64,000 nt of DNA from Bradyrhizobium diazoefficiens (GTDB lineage: Bacteria > Pseudomonadota > Alphaproteobacteria > Rhizobiales > Xanthobacteraceae), in assembly GCF_016616235.1 (NCBI RefSeq), contig NZ_CP067100.1, forward strand, positions 5,391,001-5,455,000, written 5' to 3'. A program made the translations under genes and the position numbers. Below are positions 9,651 through 18,635 of this stretch, piece after piece. The notes under the pieces are model-generated. The model made no database searches. It was not told the origin of the DNA and worked only from the letters and a program-made list of their open reading frames with translations. Each line of letters begins with the position of its first letter. The first letter of the stretch is position 1.

Positions 9651-11051
9651 TCAGCTGGCGCGCGAGGATTTGCGCTCGCCCGTGAGCGCGTTTTCCGCGG
9701 CGCGGCTCATCAGCGAGGCGTAATCGTCGCCGAACAGCACCTGGCAGAAGCGGATCGCCGCCTGCACCTGCTGCTGCCGGTAGGTACGGACCTTGTGATC
9801 GGCGGCACGCAGCGACTGCACCAGCTGCTCGGTCGAGCGCTCGACATATTGCTGAAGGTCGGAATAGGTGCGCAGCGTCACCTCGTTGATCGCAAGCTCG
9901 CTGGCATAGTTGCGGCAGGTCGCGACGAAATCGATCAGCGCGACGGTCTCCTCGACCTCGGTGCTGTCGATCCGTGCCCCCGGCGGGATGTCCTTCTCGG
10001 GCCGCTGGCGCAGGATGCGGCGGACGCGGCCGGGAACGCTGTCGATCTCGGATTGCAGCGCATTGGAGATGTCGGCCCGGATCGAGGTCAGCTGCTTGCC
10101 CCAGGCGGAATCGTTGCGCAGGTCGAGCTCGGTGCGCAGACCGCGCACGCCGTCGTGCAGCGCCTTGAGGTTGTCGGCGACATTGTCGAAGTAGCCGCGC
10201 TTGATGTCCGTGCGCAGGATCGCGGCCACGCAGGACAGGTCGTGCAGGGCCATCGTGACCGCGACACCATAGGGCGTCGCCGCGACGCGGATCTCGTCGT
10301 CGGACGCGGCCATCTTGATGGCGAGGCGGATGATCTGCCAGGGCGCCGTCATCCGCTGCGCCACCATCGACAGCGCGAAGGGCAGCATCTGCGGTGTCTG
10401 GAGCACGGGAATGTTGAGCGCGGACGTCACCGAGGCGATCTGGGAATCGCCGAAGGCGCGCAGGAAACGCGGCAGCTTCTCGTTCAGCGTGGCGATGGCT
10501 TCCCGGACCTGGAGCACCGCGCCGACCGCATAAAGGTCCTCGATGACGTTGGGCGGGCCGACGCGGGCGAGCGCGCGCGACTTGTCGCCGCCGCCCGGCC
10601 CCGTCAGCTCGAAGATGGCATCGGCCGCCGCGGCCTGGAGCTTCTGCGCCAGCGCCTCGACCTGCCCTCCGGCGTCCGCCGGCATGCGCGCCAGCGCCGC
10701 CTCGAATTCGTTGACTTTGTCCGGCGCGCCGTCGCGGCCGAGCCATTGCCAGATCGGATGCAGCGAGGAGCGGCGGATCTGGCCGACCCGGATCGGGGCG
10801 CCCGCCTCGACCAGAAATGGCTCCAGCACCTGGAACAGCAGCCGCGACAGGTCGTCGGTGCGCGGCGGCGGAACTTCGTCGGCTTCGCTCTTGCGGACGA
10901 TCTTGCGCAGCTGCTCGAGCACGAGGGTTGCCACCGCCGTGTCCTGGCCGCGCTCGAGGGCGCGCTCGAACTCCCGCATCAGCAGCGCCTGCGACTGCGG
11001 CGGGAGCTGCGCGAGATATTCCCTCAGCCGCTCGATCGATGTCTGGCTCAT
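9651..11051 (-). CDS. Conserved hypothetical cytoplasmic protein (466 aa)
   Basis: A 466-residue, mainly helical, soluble protein with no signal or membrane segment. It begins MSQTSIERLREYLAQLPPQS at ATG 11051, preferred over an upstream in-frame start because this gives a natural N-terminus. It contains charged helices such as EFERALERGQDTAVATLVLEQL and a conserved-looking segment MTAPWQIIRLAIKMAASDDE. It sits between feuPQ and the cyc operon on the same strand. I recall similar proteins annotated only as hypothetical in Bradyrhizobium; no function can be assigned from sequence alone. Confidence 0.82.
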   Translation of the reverse strand: MSQTSIERLREYLAQLPPQSQALLMREFERALERGQDTAVATLVLEQLRKIVRKSEADEVPPPRTDDLSRLLFQVLEPFLVEAGAPIRVGQIRRSSLHPIWQWLGRDGAPDKVNEFEAALARMPADAGGQVEALAQKLQAAAADAIFELTGPGGGDKSRALARVGPPNVIEDLYAVGAVLQVREAIATLNEKLPRFLRAFGDSQIASVTSALNIPVLQTPQMLPFALSMVAQRMTAPWQIIRLAIKMAASDDEIRVAATPYGVAVTMALHDLSCVAAILRTDIKRGYFDNVADNLKALHDGVRGLRTELDLRNDSAWGKQLTSIRADISNALQSEIDSVPGRVRRILRQRPEKDIPPGARIDSTEVEETVALIDFVATCRNYASELAINEVTLRTYSDLQQYVERSTEQLVQSLRAADHKVRTYRQQQVQAAIRFCQVLFGDDYASLMSRAAENALTGERKSSRAS

Positions 11052-11211
11052 GCGCCCGGTAATGCACGGTAAAATGGCGGACATGGGATGCGTCCGAGCG
11101 CGATCATAGGAGGCTGCGCCTTAAGAAGCCGTTGAGGACGTTGGCTCGAATGCCCCCGCTTGCTTGCGGACCGGCCGCCACTGGACCAAAAAATCCCATG
11201 AGAACAATGGA

Positions 11212-12588
11212 TTATATTCCGGGAAGCACCAGCTCGGCCCGCAGGCCACCGATCGGGGCCCCGCTCAGGGAGAGGCTGCCGCCATAGAGCGCGGCAAGGT
11301 CGGTCACGATCGACAGGCCGAGGCCCGAGCCGGGCTTGGACTCATCTAACCGCTGACCCCGCCGGGCGACCTGGGCGCGCTCGGCCTCCGAGAGGCCGCG
11401 GCCGTCGTCATCGACCAGGATCCGCAAGCGGGGGCCCGCGCCCGCCTGGTTCGGCGTCTCGACCAGAACTTCGATGAAGACCCGCGAGGCCGCCCATTTG
11501 CAGGCATTGTCGACGAGGTTGCCGACCATCTCCTCCAGATCCTGCCGCTCGCCGCGAAACTTCGCCGACGGGTCGGCCTTGGCCTCGACCATGATGCCCC
11601 GGTCGCGGTGGATCTTCTCCATGGTCCGCCGCAGCGCCTCGATGACGGGCGCAACCTCCGTCACGGTCGCAACGATCGAGACCCGCGCCGCAATGCGGGC
11701 GCGCTCCAGATGATGGGCGACCTGGTCGCGCATCACGTCGGCCTGCTCCCTCACCTTGGCCGCGAACGGATCGGCGGCGTGGCTGCCTGCCTCGTTGAGA
11801 ATGACCGAGAGCGGCGTCTTGATCGCATGGGCGAGATTGCCGACATGGGTGCGCGCGCGCTCGACGATTTCGCGATTGGCTTCGATCAGCGCGTTGGTCT
11901 CGCGCGCCAGAGGGGCGATCTCGACCGGGAATTCGCCCTCGAGCCGCTCCGCCCGCCCGGAGCGGATGTCGGCGATCGATTCCGAGATACGCTTGAGCGG
12001 CGCAAGGCCGAAGCGGACCTGGAACACGGTGGTCAGCAGCAGCACGATGCCGAGCGCGGTGAAGGTGCCGCCGAGATAGTAGTCGAAGCTCCGCGTCTCG
12101 TCGAAAATCTCGGTGTCGTCGCCGGCGACGCTGACCAGGAATTTGCCGTCGGCGCCGAGATCGACCGGCCGCTCCACCATGCGCAAATTCTGCCCCTCGG
12201 GCCCGTCGACATAGGCGAGGCGAATGCCGGCGGCAGTGAGCTCGGCACCCTGCTCCTCCAGCTTCGGCAGCTTCTTGTCCCAGAGCGAGCGCGAGGAGCG
12301 CACCTCCGGCTTCTCGGTGTCGGTGCGCGTGATCTGCCAGTACCAGCCGGACAGCGGCAGCTCAAACAGCGGCTCGCCGAGCGACTGGAACTGGCGGTCC
12401 GGCGGCTCGTCGGGGGTTGCGACCTCGGCGATGAGGGTGCGCAGGTATAGATTGAGCCGGCGGTCGAAGGCACGCTCGGTGGCGTTTTTGTAGACCGACG
12501 ACAGCACCACGCCGGTGATGGCCAGGATCACGACAAGCCACGCCGTTGCCGACAGGAACAGGCGGTTGGCAAGTGAGCTAGCGGGCAT
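11212..12588 (-). CDS. feuQ: FeuQ-like sensor histidine kinase
   Basis: Inner-membrane PhoQ-type kinase of 458 residues paired with the regulator upstream. Membrane segments at about 10-32 and 172-192 flank a periplasmic sensor of roughly 140 residues; then a HAMP linker, the HisKA His254 (NLAHAIKTPL) and an HATPase domain (MVGNLVDNACKW, DDDGRGL, GSGLGLSI). In Rhizobium leguminosarum feuPQ lies near cycHJKL and affects iron uptake; in Sinorhizobium FeuP controls cyclic glucan export (established knowledge). The gene name rests on that neighbourhood and on the strongly FeuP-like partner, not on an alignment. It starts 94 bases after feuP ends. Confidence 0.85.
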   Translation of the reverse strand: MPASSLANRLFLSATAWLVVILAITGVVLSSVYKNATERAFDRRLNLYLRTLIAEVATPDEPPDRQFQSLGEPLFELPLSGWYWQITRTDTEKPEVRSSRSLWDKKLPKLEEQGAELTAAGIRLAYVDGPEGQNLRMVERPVDLGADGKFLVSVAGDDTEIFDETRSFDYYLGGTFTALGIVLLLTTVFQVRFGLAPLKRISESIADIRSGRAERLEGEFPVEIAPLARETNALIEANREIVERARTHVGNLAHAIKTPLSVILNEAGSHAADPFAAKVREQADVMRDQVAHHLERARIAARVSIVATVTEVAPVIEALRRTMEKIHRDRGIMVEAKADPSAKFRGERQDLEEMVGNLVDNACKWAASRVFIEVLVETPNQAGAGPRLRILVDDDGRGLSEAERAQVARRGQRLDESKPGSGLGLSIVTDLAALYGGSLSLSGAPIGGLRAELVLPGI

Positions 12589-12682
12589 CGAGCCGATCCC
12601 GGGAGACGCAGGATGTCAGGTGGTCGGACGTCATAACCGGACCAAGGCCGCTGTTCGGCCTCCCGTCAAGCCTGAGAAGCCA

Positions 12683-13357
12683 TCAAGCGCCCGGCGCGGG
12701 CGGCGGGGTCAGGAGATAGCCGAGGCCGCGGACGGTTTGGATGATGTCGACGTCGAGCTTCTTGCGGATACGGCCGACGAAGACCTCGATCGTGTTGGAG
12801 TCGCGGTCGAAATCCTGGTCGTAGAGATGCTCGACCAGCTCGGTGCGCGAGACCACGCGGCCGGAATGGTGCATCAAATAGGCCAGAAGCCGATATTCGT
12901 GCGAGGTCATCTTGATGGGATTGCCGGAGACGCTGACCCGCCCGGTGCGGGTGTCGAGCGTGACGGGGCCGCAAGACAGCTCGCTCTGGGCATGACCGGT
13001 GGAGCGGCGCAGCAGGGCGCGGATGCGCGCCAGCACCTCCTCCAGATGGAACGGCTTGGCGACATAGTCATCCGCGCCGGCATCGAAACCCTGCACCTTG
13101 TCGCTCCAGCGGTCGCGTGCGGTCAGGATGAGCACCGGCATGGTGCGGCCATTGCGGCGCCAGGCCTCCAGCACCGAGATGCCGTCCTTCTTCGGCAGGC
13201 CGATGTCGAGCACGACGGCATCGTAGGGCTCGTTGTCGCCGAGATAATGCCCCTCCTCACCGTCGAAGGCTCGGTCGACGACGTAGCCGGCGTCGGTCAG
13301 CGCCTTGGTGAGCTGGCGATTGAGATCGGGGTCGTCCTCGACAACGAGCAGGCGCAC
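12683..13357 (-). CDS. feuP: FeuP-like OmpR-family response regulator
   Basis: DNA-binding regulator of 224 residues. The receiver has VVEDD at 5-9, Asp51 (VVLDIGLPKKDG) and KPFHLEEV; the winged helix carries SHEYRLLAYLMHHSGRVV and LYDQDFDRDSNTIEVFVGRI, phrases I associate with FeuP of rhizobia. Ends with TVRGLGYLL. Partner kinase follows on the same strand. A perfect 14-base palindrome lies about 100 bases upstream and may be an operator. No feuN-like small periplasmic gene is evident directly upstream. Confidence 0.88.
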   Translation of the reverse strand: MRLLVVEDDPDLNRQLTKALTDAGYVVDRAFDGEEGHYLGDNEPYDAVVLDIGLPKKDGISVLEAWRRNGRTMPVLILTARDRWSDKVQGFDAGADDYVAKPFHLEEVLARIRALLRRSTGHAQSELSCGPVTLDTRTGRVSVSGNPIKMTSHEYRLLAYLMHHSGRVVSRTELVEHLYDQDFDRDSNTIEVFVGRIRKKLDVDIIQTVRGLGYLLTPPPAPGA

Positions 13358-13454
13358 TCTTCTCTCCAGACATAGGCCGCATCAACTGCGCCAGAGATGA
13401 GCAATTCCGGCGTGAACTGAATATGAACGCGGGGAACTGCCTGCGTTACTTTTT

Positions 13455-13468
13455 AGTCATATATGACT
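13455..13468. promoter_or_regulatory. 14-base perfect palindrome upstream of feuP
   Basis: AGTCATATATGACT reads the same on both strands and lies in AT-rich sequence about 98 bases upstream of the feuP start; a further TCATA follows shortly after. It resembles a regulator binding site. Which gene it serves (feuP, or the small membrane gene 131 bases away) is not known. Confidence 0.4.
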
Positions 13469-13598
13469 TGGTCATAGACGCCGCCCATTGATGCGACTGC
13501 GCCCGCCGCGCCACCGGACCGGCCGGCGACATGGCGGGCGCAGTGTGGCGCTTTCCGCGGTGAGTCGAAAGGTGCGAGCCGTCTCCTCGATCGACCCG

Positions 13599-13754
13599 TC
13601 AGGTCCGGAAGAACACGAACCAGATGACGGCGAGGATCAGGATCGCAAGCCCGGTCGAGATGGCGAGCAGCGCCGCCACCGAAGGCCCCGGCTCGCCCTG
13701 GCGCGCCTCGGTCGGAGTTTCGACGATCCGGTTCTGCTCTCGCGTGGATGCCAT
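13599..13754 (-). CDS. Small single-span membrane protein (51 aa)
   Basis: A 51-codon gene. It starts at ATG 13754 with GAGG about five bases upstream and ends at TGA 13599. The N-terminal half is polar (MASTREQNRIVETPTEARQG), and the C-terminal half is one membrane helix (about 26-49, VAALLAISTGLAILILAVIW) ending FFRT. This is a tail-anchored layout. It is divergent from ku. No family recognised; the ribosome binding site and sharply bounded helix support it being real. Confidence 0.65.
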   Translation of the reverse strand: MASTREQNRIVETPTEARQGEPGPSVAALLAISTGLAILILAVIWFVFFRT

Positions 13755-13991
13755 GATGTCCTCAATCTCTGGATGTCGCCTCCGATGGGCGGCGACCATG
13801 TCGCGGCCCTGTATGCGGAGCCAACGCCCGATCCGAATTGATGTTCCGGATTTTCCCCTCGACCAACGCAGCAACCGCACAACTGGCGGCCGGTTAACGC
13901 AGTTGCAAGATTCCGAGTCGCGCCTTGCTATGATTCGGTGTTCCCCGATGGTATTCTCATAAGTCTGTCCCCGTTGCGTTTGGAGTAGCCC

Positions 13992-14996
13992 ATGGCCCCC
14001 CGCGCCAATTGGAAGGGTTTTCTGCGTCTGTCGCTCGTGACCTGCCCGGTCGCGCTGTATCCGGCCACTTCGGATACGGAGAAGGTCTCGTTCAACCAGA
14101 TCAATCGCAAGACCGGACATCGGATCAAGTACCTCAAGGTCGACGCCGAGACCGGTGACGAGGTGACCTCCGAGGACATCGTCAAGGGCTACAAGGTCGA
14201 CACCGACACCTATGTCGAGGTCACCAAGGACGAGCTCGAGGAGATCGCGCTCGACTCCACCCACACGATCGAGATCGACGAGTTCGTGCCGAAGGCCGAC
14301 ATCGACAACCGCTATCTGATCCGCCCCTATTATCTCGTGCCGGACGGCAAGGTCGGGCATGACGCCTATGCGGTGATCCGCGAAACCATCCGCAGCATGG
14401 ACAAGGTCGCGATCGGCCGCGTGGTGCTGACCAACCGCGAACACATCATCGCGCTGGAACCGCTCGAGAGCGGCCTGATGGGCACGCTGCTGCGCTACCC
14501 CTACGAGGTCCGCAGCGAGACCGAATATTTCGACGACATTCAGGATGTGAAGCTGACCAAGGACATGCTCGACCTTGCCAAGCATATTGTCGAGAAGAAG
14601 TCCGGCGCGTTCGAGCCCGAGCTGTTCGAGGACCATTACGAGACCGCGCTGATCGACCTCATCAACAAGAAGCGCAGCGGCATGCCGATCGCCGCGAAAA
14701 CGACGCCCAAGACCGGCGGCAACGTCATCAACCTGATGGACGCGCTGAAGAAGAGCATCGCGAACGAGAAGGATGTGGCGCCCGCCGCGAAGGTCGCCAA
14801 GGAAACTGTCAAAGAAACCGTGAAGGAAGCCGTCAAGGGCAAGAAGCCGAAGAAGCGCGTCGAGGGCCAGCGCGAGATGCTGCTGCCGATCTCAGGCAAG
14901 AGCGGCAAGGACACCGCTGCGAAGACGGCGAAGGAGCCTGCGAAGAAGGCCGACAAGCCGGTGCGCGCGCCGGCCCGCGCGAAGAAGGCCGGCTAG
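13992..14996 (+). CDS. ku: Non-homologous end joining protein Ku
   Basis: DNA double-strand-break end-binding protein of 334 residues that forms a homodimeric ring and recruits LigD. The Ku core is recognisable from MAPRANWKGFLRLSLVTCPV through NQINRKTGHRIKY to about residue 255. The last 80 residues are a Lys/Ala-rich tail (for example KGKKPKKRVEGQ), the extended C-terminus seen in several bacterial Ku proteins and thought to bind DNA. The start ATG 13992 matches the usual N-terminus. No ligD is seen in the window; rhizobia often have several ku/ligD copies elsewhere (established knowledge). Confidence 0.96.
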   Translation: MAPRANWKGFLRLSLVTCPVALYPATSDTEKVSFNQINRKTGHRIKYLKVDAETGDEVTSEDIVKGYKVDTDTYVEVTKDELEEIALDSTHTIEIDEFVPKADIDNRYLIRPYYLVPDGKVGHDAYAVIRETIRSMDKVAIGRVVLTNREHIIALEPLESGLMGTLLRYPYEVRSETEYFDDIQDVKLTKDMLDLAKHIVEKKSGAFEPELFEDHYETALIDLINKKRSGMPIAAKTTPKTGGNVINLMDALKKSIANEKDVAPAAKVAKETVKETVKEAVKGKKPKKRVEGQREMLLPISGKSGKDTAAKTAKEPAKKADKPVRAPARAKKAG

Positions 14997-15055
14997 CGGC
15001 AGCACACCGTCTCATCGCGCCGTGATGTCCCCCCTCGCCGATCGGCCGGCCTGAC

Positions 15056-15292
15056 ATGCCCTGGTCGGCGGCGTTCGACGATCCCATTACCTTGCGCGGC
15101 GGACGCAAGCTGCGGACGCTGCAAGAGGCGGCCGATCACGTCATGCACCTGCCCGAGGACACGCAGCACGGGCCGCACTGGCAGACCGCGATCGAGACCC
15201 TGATCCATGCGGCCGAGACCGGCGGCGGCTGGATGATGTTCGCCCGCATCGCGATGTTGCGGGCGCTGAACGCGGACACCGGTCGCAATTAG
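15056..15292 (+). CDS. Small conserved hypothetical protein downstream of ku
   Basis: A 78-residue soluble protein, MPWSAAFDDPITLRGGRKLR..., 60 bases after ku on the same strand. It is helical with a central AADHVMHLPEDTQHGPHWQTA segment. I recall similar small proteins of unknown function in rhizobia. No membrane segment or metal motif. The opposite-strand frame spanning 14993-15691 is low-complexity Arg-rich and looks like a shadow. Confidence 0.7.
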   Translation: MPWSAAFDDPITLRGGRKLRTLQEAADHVMHLPEDTQHGPHWQTAIETLIHAAETGGGWMMFARIAMLRALNADTGRN

Positions 15293-15433
15293 CCTCAACG
15301 ATCCGTTAAGCCGCACCATCGTTTTCCGCGCCAGTCGGGCGACACGTAATCCTACGGAAGACAAAATTAACGTTCGATTCCCGTTACGCACGGCATGGTC
15401 GCGCCGTCGGTCGAACCCGGGGGGTTGCACGCC

Positions 15434-15613
15434 GTGCAGCAGGACGCCAGAAAGAACTACATCGGTCTCGTGAACGACACGGCCGAGGAAGAGCGCCTCG
15501 GCGGCAGCTCCGCGCGGCCGCAGCCGCAGGTCATGAGCTATCTGGTCGGGCGCCTTGCAGCGGTGCTGAAACGCGCCGACAAGGCTCAATCGGGGCGCTC
15601 GATCACGTCCTGA
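15434..15613 (+). CDS. Small hypothetical protein (59 aa), uncertain
   Basis: Open frame with GTG start at 15434 giving MQQDARKNYIGLVNDTAEEE..., ending SGRSITS. A G-rich stretch about nine bases upstream could serve as a ribosome binding site. The C-terminal half (QVMSYLVGRLAAVLKRADKA) could be an amphipathic helix. Amino-acid composition is credible for a real protein, but I do not recognise a family and the start is not certain (ATG 15395 is also in frame). Confidence 0.42.
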   Translation: MQQDARKNYIGLVNDTAEEERLGGSSARPQPQVMSYLVGRLAAVLKRADKAQSGRSITS

Positions 15614-15816
15614 ACGGCGCGAGACCGTCAAATCCACCGGAACCCGGTGACGAAACCTTAAATCAACGAATGGCATCATATAAGGCCGCAAGTCGGACCA
15701 TCCCGCCTGCGTACTTTGCTTTGGCGCGCACAGCGCCCCGGTCGAAAAGTTAGTGAATCAATTTACCGTTTCGAAGACGGCGCCAGCTTACGTTGGACGG
15801 AGAACAGGAGTTGACG

Positions 15817-15981
15817 ATGGCTTTGCTCAGGTCATTTCTTGCCGATGAAAATGGTGCCACCGCGATCGAATATTGTCTGATCGCCGCCGGCATTGCGCTC
15901 GCGATCGTCACCGTCGTCAACAACACCGGCAGCGCGCTTCTGAACAACAAATTCAACTCTGTCAGCTCGGCAATGAAGTAA
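15817..15981 (+). CDS. Flp/Fap-type pilin
   Basis: A 54-residue type IVb pilin, the subunit of Tad pili, processed at the inner membrane. It begins MALLRSFLADENGATAIEYCLIAAGIALAIVTVV: the DENGATAIEY stretch carries the prepilin peptidase site and conserved Glu, followed by the hydrophobic helix. Start ATG 15817 has AGGAG about seven bases upstream; the frame is open 8 codons further back, but without that signal. No other tad/cpa genes are in the window, so this is an orphan copy here. Confidence 0.92.
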   Translation: MALLRSFLADENGATAIEYCLIAAGIALAIVTVVNNTGSALLNNKFNSVSSAMK

Positions 15982-16164
15982 CGGCCGTATCGGCCTGACA
16001 CGACGCACTGCACGCGCTCCATCCGCGGCCGCGAACGCATAGAGCGAAGCCGGCTCCCCATTTCCGTCAAATTTGACCGCCATTGGGTGCTGATATTCTT
16101 GAGCACGGCGCGGCGCGAACGGTCATGCCGTCAATTGTTGAACCAAAGTTGTTTGAGGATGCGG

Positions 16165-16582
16165 ATGAGACGCACGATCGTCCTGGCTTTCAGCCTCATG
16201 CTGGTCGGCGTCTGCTCGCAGGACAGCGCGCGGGGACAGACCGCGCCACCGGTTTCGCTTGCTCCGCCGCAAGCTTCCCTGCCCCAGGCCTCGCCGCCAC
16301 CAGCGAGCGCTAAGAATTCCCGGGCCAAGCGCGATCCGTCCCCAGTGACGGTGCCCAGCAGCGAGGCTTCGACGCCTGCGATCGGCAGCTTGCCACCGTC
16401 GCCGAATCCCGCCGCCGACTACGATGGTTTCAGTGTGGGCACCGAATACGACGGCATCTCAGCTCAGGTGGCGTCGCCCGCGCGGCCGCGCGCAGCGAGG
16501 AACAAGAGCGAGACAGGAATGGCTCGATGAGGACGATGAGGCGCTGAAACGAAAGCTGACGATTTGCAAGAACTGCAAATAG
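16165..16582 (+). pseudogene. Secreted Pro-rich protein with apparent +1 frameshift near its 3' end
   Basis: Frame 1 starts at ATG 16165 (GAGG six bases upstream) with a signal peptide MRRTIVLAFSLMLVGVCSQ, then a Pro/Ser-rich region and a YDGFSVGTEYDGIS motif, and stops at 16530. From 16499 the +1 frame reads GTRARQEWLDEDDEALKRKL then TICKNCK and stops at 16582. That tail is charged and well formed and looks like the true C-terminus. I infer a one-base indel near 16500, either a real mutation or an assembly error. If there is no frameshift, the gene is simply 16165-16530 (121 residues). Function unknown. Confidence 0.55.
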
Positions 16583-16902
16583 GGAAGCTTGTGTAACCCC
16601 ATCCCGTAGCCCGGATCGAACGCTACGGCACGCAATCCACCGAACGCCTCATTCCCGACAGGGCTGTCCCGCCGCGCCCGACAAGGCCATGTCCTTGACG
16701 TGATCCTTGCGCGACACTTCGATCAACATCGAGACGGCACTTGCGACCGCAGATGAGCGATGACGAGGACATTCCCTCGCGCACGCCCTGCATGGCTGAC
16801 CTACCTGCGGGCGCGACCAACTGCGCTTTACGCCTCTGCGATTTCCTGATCCTCTCTCCTCAATCGGCCGGATCAACCGGCCTCCGCAGGGAGAGAGACG
16901 CC
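16583..16902. other. Intergenic region, no gene seen
   Basis: About 320 bases before the ThDP enzyme. An open frame continues upstream of the chosen ATG 16903 but its residues look non-coding. No hairpin with a T run, RNA gene or clear promoter was noticed. Confidence 0.5.
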
Positions 16903-18537
16903 ATGAAGCTCGGCACCGCGATCGCGGAAATCATGAAGCGCGAGGGCATCGAGATCCTCTGCGGCTATCCCGTCAACCATTTGATCGAGCATGCCGCGAA
17001 GGCCGAGATCCGCCCGGTGATGGTGCGGCAGGAGCGCGTCGGCATCCACATGGCGGACGCGATCTCGCGGGTGACGTCGGGCCGAAGCATCGGCGCGTTC
17101 TGCATGCAGCATGGCCCCGGCGCGGAGAATGCGATGGGCGGCGTCGCGCAGTGTTTTGGCGAATCCGTGCCCGTGCTGGTGCTGCCGATGGGCTATCAGC
17201 GCCGGCTGTCGCATATCGAGCCGAACTTCAATTCCAGCGAGGCGATGAAGCCGTTCGCGAAATCCTCCGAGCCGATCATCCTCGCGGCCGAGGTCGCCAA
17301 CATCTTCCGCCGCGCATTTACAAAACTGAAGAACGGCCGCGGCGGCCCTGTGATCGTCGAAATCCCCTCGGACATGTGGAACGAGGAGGTGCCGGAGCCG
17401 CTGAACTACACGCCGGTGCTGCGCACCCGCTACGGCGCCGATCCCGTGCATGTGAAAGAGGCAGCCGCCCTGCTAGTCAACGCCAAGCGGCCGGTGATCT
17501 ACGCCGGCCAGGGCGTGCATTACGCCCAGGCCTGGCCGCAGTTGAAGCGGCTCGCCGAGCGGCTCGCGATTCCCGTCACCACCAGTCTCGGCGGCAAATC
17601 CTCATTCCCGGAAACACACCCGCTCTCGCTTGGATCGGGTGGCCTCGCCGTCCCCCGCGCAGTGCCGAAATTCCTGGCCGAAGCCGACGTGATCTTCGGC
17701 ATCGGCTGCTCCTTTACCGAGACCAGTTTCGGCATCGCGATGCCGAAGGGAAAGACCATCATCCATTCGACGCTCGATCCCAATCATCTCAACAAGGACG
17801 TGGAAGCCAGGATCGGCCTCGTCGGCGATGCCGGGCTGGTACTCGACGCGCTGCTCGAGGAGATCGGCAAGACCGTCACCGCGGATCGCGATGCATCCAC
17901 TGTCGCGGCCGAGATCGCGGCCTCGCACAAGGAGTGGCTGGCGAAATGGATGCCGAAGCTCACCAGCAATGACGCGCCGCTCAGCCCTTATCGCGTGCTG
18001 TGGGACCTGCAGCACACCGTCGACATCAACAACACCATCATCACGCATGATGCCGGCAGCCCGCGCGACCAGCTCTCGCCGTTCTGGAAATCGGTCGAAC
18101 CGCTCACCTATCTCGGCTGGGGCAAGACAACCCAGCTCGGCTACGGCCTTGGGCTGGCGATGGGCGCCAAGCTGGCCAAGCCCGACAAGCTCTGCATCAA
18201 CGTCTGGGGCGATGCAGCCATTGGCTTTACGGGCATGGATTTCGAGACCGCGGTGCGCGAGCGCATCCCGATCATGTCGATCCTGCTCAACAATTTCTCG
18301 ATGGCGATCGAGCTGAAGGTGATGCCGGTCTCGACCGAGAAATATCGTTCGACCGACATCTCCGGCGACTATGCCGCAATGGCGCGCGCCTTCGGCGGCT
18401 ACGGCGAGCGGGTGACGAGGCCCGAGGACATCGTGCCGGCGATCAGGCGCGGCATCCAGAAGACCCAGGAAGGCACCCCGGTGCTGCTGGAGTTCATCAC
18501 GGCCAAGGAAACCGAGGTGTCGCGGCCGGCGACGTGA
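16903..18537 (+). CDS. Thiamine diphosphate-dependent enzyme, acetolactate synthase-like
   Basis: Cytoplasmic ThDP enzyme of 544 residues with the three-domain layout of acetohydroxyacid synthase/oxalyl-CoA decarboxylase relatives. The pyrimidine-binding domain comes first (GYPVNHLIEH; catalytic Glu in VRQERVGIHMADA), then a central domain (YAGQGVHYA), then the pyrophosphate domain with the GDAAIGF...NNF motif. ATG 16903 is preceded by GGGAGAGAG and gives the normal N-terminus; the track of open codons upstream is not used. The substrate is not predictable: no IlvN-type small subunit is adjacent, so branched-chain synthesis is unlikely. It stands alone, 98 bases before a large kinase gene. 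Confidence 0.88.
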   Translation: MKLGTAIAEIMKREGIEILCGYPVNHLIEHAAKAEIRPVMVRQERVGIHMADAISRVTSGRSIGAFCMQHGPGAENAMGGVAQCFGESVPVLVLPMGYQRRLSHIEPNFNSSEAMKPFAKSSEPIILAAEVANIFRRAFTKLKNGRGGPVIVEIPSDMWNEEVPEPLNYTPVLRTRYGADPVHVKEAAALLVNAKRPVIYAGQGVHYAQAWPQLKRLAERLAIPVTTSLGGKSSFPETHPLSLGSGGLAVPRAVPKFLAEADVIFGIGCSFTETSFGIAMPKGKTIIHSTLDPNHLNKDVEARIGLVGDAGLVLDALLEEIGKTVTADRDASTVAAEIAASHKEWLAKWMPKLTSNDAPLSPYRVLWDLQHTVDINNTIITHDAGSPRDQLSPFWKSVEPLTYLGWGKTTQLGYGLGLAMGAKLAKPDKLCINVWGDAAIGFTGMDFETAVRERIPIMSILLNNFSMAIELKVMPVSTEKYRSTDISGDYAAMARAFGGYGERVTRPEDIVPAIRRGIQKTQEGTPVLLEFITAKETEVSRPAT

Positions 18538-18635
18538 GCAAGGGCCGGATCTCGCTGCGGCGCTGGCTCCGGCCGCAGGAGATGTGATAATCCGCCCTGG
18601 TGCCGCGCCCGCCGCGGCATCAGTCCGGATTGCGA

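Noticed and set aside
13599..14636. 345-codon minus-strand frame across ku
   Set aside because: It is the shadow of ku; only its last 51 codons (13599-13754) have their own start signal and a sensible protein.
15361..15395. tRNA T-loop-like string CGTTCGATTCC
   Set aside because: The surrounding bases do not form acceptor, D or anticodon arms, and the T stem would have only four pairs.
14993..15691. 232-codon minus-strand frame
   Set aside because: Arg/His-rich shadow opposite small plus-strand genes; no ribosome binding site or known motif.
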